Source of the DNA: Methyloradius sp035460505
GTDB lineage: Bacteria; Pseudomonadota; Gammaproteobacteria; Burkholderiales; Methylophilaceae
NCBI GenBank assembly: GCA_035460505.1
Contig: DATHWP010000089.1
Coordinates: forward strand, 1-6,479
Direction of reading: 5' to 3'
Length of the DNA stretch: 6,479 nt
Position 1 is the stretch's first letter, and each line of letters starts with the position of its first letter. Positions 5,302-6,479 of the stretch are shown here, piece by piece. The notes beneath the pieces are model-generated. The model had not been told where the DNA came from. It made no database searches and worked only from the letters and a program-made list of their open reading frames with translations. A program made the position numbers and the translations under genes.

Positions 5302-6479
5302 ATGCGTCGTGTAGTCGTCACAGGTATGGGAATCGTTTCCAGCCTTGGTAATAACAAAGCAGAAGTATTGGATAGCCTGTTTGAGGGCCGTTCTGGTATT
5401 ACATACCAGCAAGAATATGCTGACCACGGTTTACGTTCGCATGTGGCAGGCTCGATTAAAAATCTCAATATCGCTGAATTAATAGACCGCAAGTTGTTGC
5501 GTTTTATGGCCAATGGCCATGCCTATGCGTGGATTGCCTTGCAGGAAGCAATTGTAGATGCTGGCTTGCCTGAAGAGTTGGTTTCAAACGTGCGCACTGG
5601 TGTGATTGTCGGCGGTGGCGGCCCTTCTACTGAAAGCATAGAAGAAAGTAACCGAATACTTGCCGAAAAAGGCATACGTCGTGTTGGCCCGTATATGGTG
5701 ACCAAGGCGATGTGTAGCGGTATTGTTGCTACCCTGGCTACTGGCGCCAAGATCAAGGGTGTCAATTACGGCATCAGCTCAGCATGCTCTACAAGTGCAC
5801 ATTGTATTGGTGCTGGTGTGGAGCAGATCCAACTGGGCAAGCAGAATATAGTGTTTGCTGGCGGCGGCGAAGAGGAGCATTGGAGCTTGTCGTATCTGTT
5901 CGATGCAATGGGTGCAATGTCCAGCAAGTATAACGATACCCCAGATAAAGCCTCACGTACTTATGACGCTAACCGCGATGGCTTTGTTATCTCAGGTGGT
6001 GGTGGCATTCTGGTGCTGGAAGAATACGAGCATGCCAAAGCGCGTGGCGCCAAGATTTATGCCGAAGTGGTGGGGTATGGTGCTACCTCAGATGGTTACG
6101 ATATGGTCGCACCAAGTGGCGAAGGCGCTGAGCGCTGTATGAAGCTTGCGCTGGATGGCGTGAAAGGTGAAATCGATTACATCAATACACACGGCACTAG
6201 TACGCCAGTGGGCGATACCAAGGAGCTTGAGGCGATTCGCGCGGTGTTTGGCGAAGGACAATACGGCAAGACTCCAGCAATCGCTTCTACCAAATCACTG
6301 TCAGGCCATGCATTAGGCGCTGCTGGCGTGAATGAGGCGATTTACACCTTGCTGATGATGGAAAACAACTTTATCGCAGCATCTGCCAATATTGAGACGC
6401 TAGACCCAGCCGCCGAGGGTTTGCCGATTGTGACCAAGCGTATTGATAACGCTAATATCCAGACTGCAATCTCCAATAG
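5302..6479 (+). CDS. fabB: FabB, beta-ketoacyl-ACP synthase I, C-terminus beyond the window
   Basis: The frame opened by the ATG at 5302 (MRRVVVTGMGIVSSLGNN) stays open for 392 codons plus two bases to the window edge. The TAG at 6477-6479 is in another frame and is not its stop. E. coli FabB has 406 residues, so about a dozen are missing; the frame ends in AISN, just where the family's C-terminal Gly-rich FGFGGTN block is expected. The enzyme elongates acyl-ACPs with malonyl-ACP and uses the cis-3-decenoyl-ACP made by FabA. The Cys-His-His triad is intact: Cys162 in GISSACSTS, His297 in NTHGTSTPVGD and His336 in STKSLSGHALGAAG, with Lys331 in the same block. PSTES (about 108-112) and the GGGEEEHW segment fit FabB rather than FabF. 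A strong ribosome site precedes the start, and the gene is probably cotranscribed with fabA. Confidence 0.96.
   Translation, partial: MRRVVVTGMGIVSSLGNNKAEVLDSLFEGRSGITYQQEYADHGLRSHVAGSIKNLNIAELIDRKLLRFMANGHAYAWIALQEAIVDAGLPEELVSNVRTGVIVGGGGPSTESIEESNRILAEKGIRRVGPYMVTKAMCSGIVATLATGAKIKGVNYGISSACSTSAHCIGAGVEQIQLGKQNIVFAGGGEEEHWSLSYLFDAMGAMSSKYNDTPDKASRTYDANRDGFVISGGGGILVLEEYEHAKARGAKIYAEVVGYGATSDGYDMVAPSGEGAERCMKLALDGVKGEIDYINTHGTSTPVGDTKELEAIRAVFGEGQYGKTPAIASTKSLSGHALGAAGVNEAIYTLLMMENNFIAASANIETLDPAAEGLPIVTKRIDNANIQTAISN

Noticed and set aside
5855..6142. 95-codon plus-strand frame inside fabB
   Set aside because: It is an out-of-frame shadow of fabB, which is conserved throughout this stretch.
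6477..6479. TAG in the last three bases, looking like the fabB stop
   Set aside because: Codon-by-codon reading from the ATG at 5302 leaves AG as the first two bases of an incomplete codon. The TAG is out of frame, and the conserved C-terminal FabB block has not yet been read, so fabB simply continues past the edge. No frameshift was found.

Overview
The window looks like a chromosomal segment from a methylotrophic proteobacterium. Its minus strand carries the accessory half of a methanol dehydrogenase (mxa) cluster in the classical order mxaR-mxaS-mxaA-mxaC-mxaK-(mxaL). Its plus strand carries fabA-fabB, the unsaturated fatty acid pair of Proteobacteria. The base composition is moderate by eye rather than GC-rich, which fits Methylophilaceae-type Betaproteobacteria better than Methylobacterium. 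That placement is inference, since no rRNA or other taxonomic marker is present.

Minus strand, read from 4485 down to 1: mxaR (MoxR-type AAA+ ATPase), a 21-nt gap, mxaS (DUF58 protein with a von Willebrand A-like metal site), a 32-nt gap, mxaA (signal peptide, periplasmic domain, one membrane span, cytoplasmic tail), a 1-nt overlap, mxaC (membrane-anchored VWA protein, GTG start), a 10-nt overlap, mxaK (membrane-anchored TPR-like protein), a 21-nt gap, and the first 10 codons of mxaL, cut by the window edge. The spacing and overlaps indicate one operon. In studied methylotrophs, MxaA, MxaK and MxaL are needed to put Ca2+ into the PQQ-dependent methanol dehydrogenase in the periplasm. The MoxR ATPase and VWA partners are thought to act as a chaperone or remodelling complex. 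The structural genes mxaFJGI, which precede mxaR in the classical cluster, are absent: fabA lies there instead, on the opposite strand.

The 241-bp divergent region (4486-4726) is the least ordinary part. It holds a candidate sigma-70 promoter firing toward mxaR, followed by an intrinsic-terminator-like hairpin with a U-run between that promoter and the mxaR start. It also holds a 12-bp direct repeat spaced 42 bp, a 16-bp imperfect palindrome over the promoter -35 box, and three alternating CTTAAT/ATTAAG blocks at 10-bp intervals just before fabA.

Plus strand: fabA (dehydratase/isomerase, 171 aa, complete) and, 59 nt later, fabB (beta-ketoacyl-ACP synthase I). fabB stays open through the right edge; the TAG in the last three bases is out of frame. 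No tRNA, rRNA, insertion sequence, CRISPR array or phage gene was seen. The gene content belongs to known families. The parts worth a second look are the split cluster, the putative attenuator and a few atypical residues.
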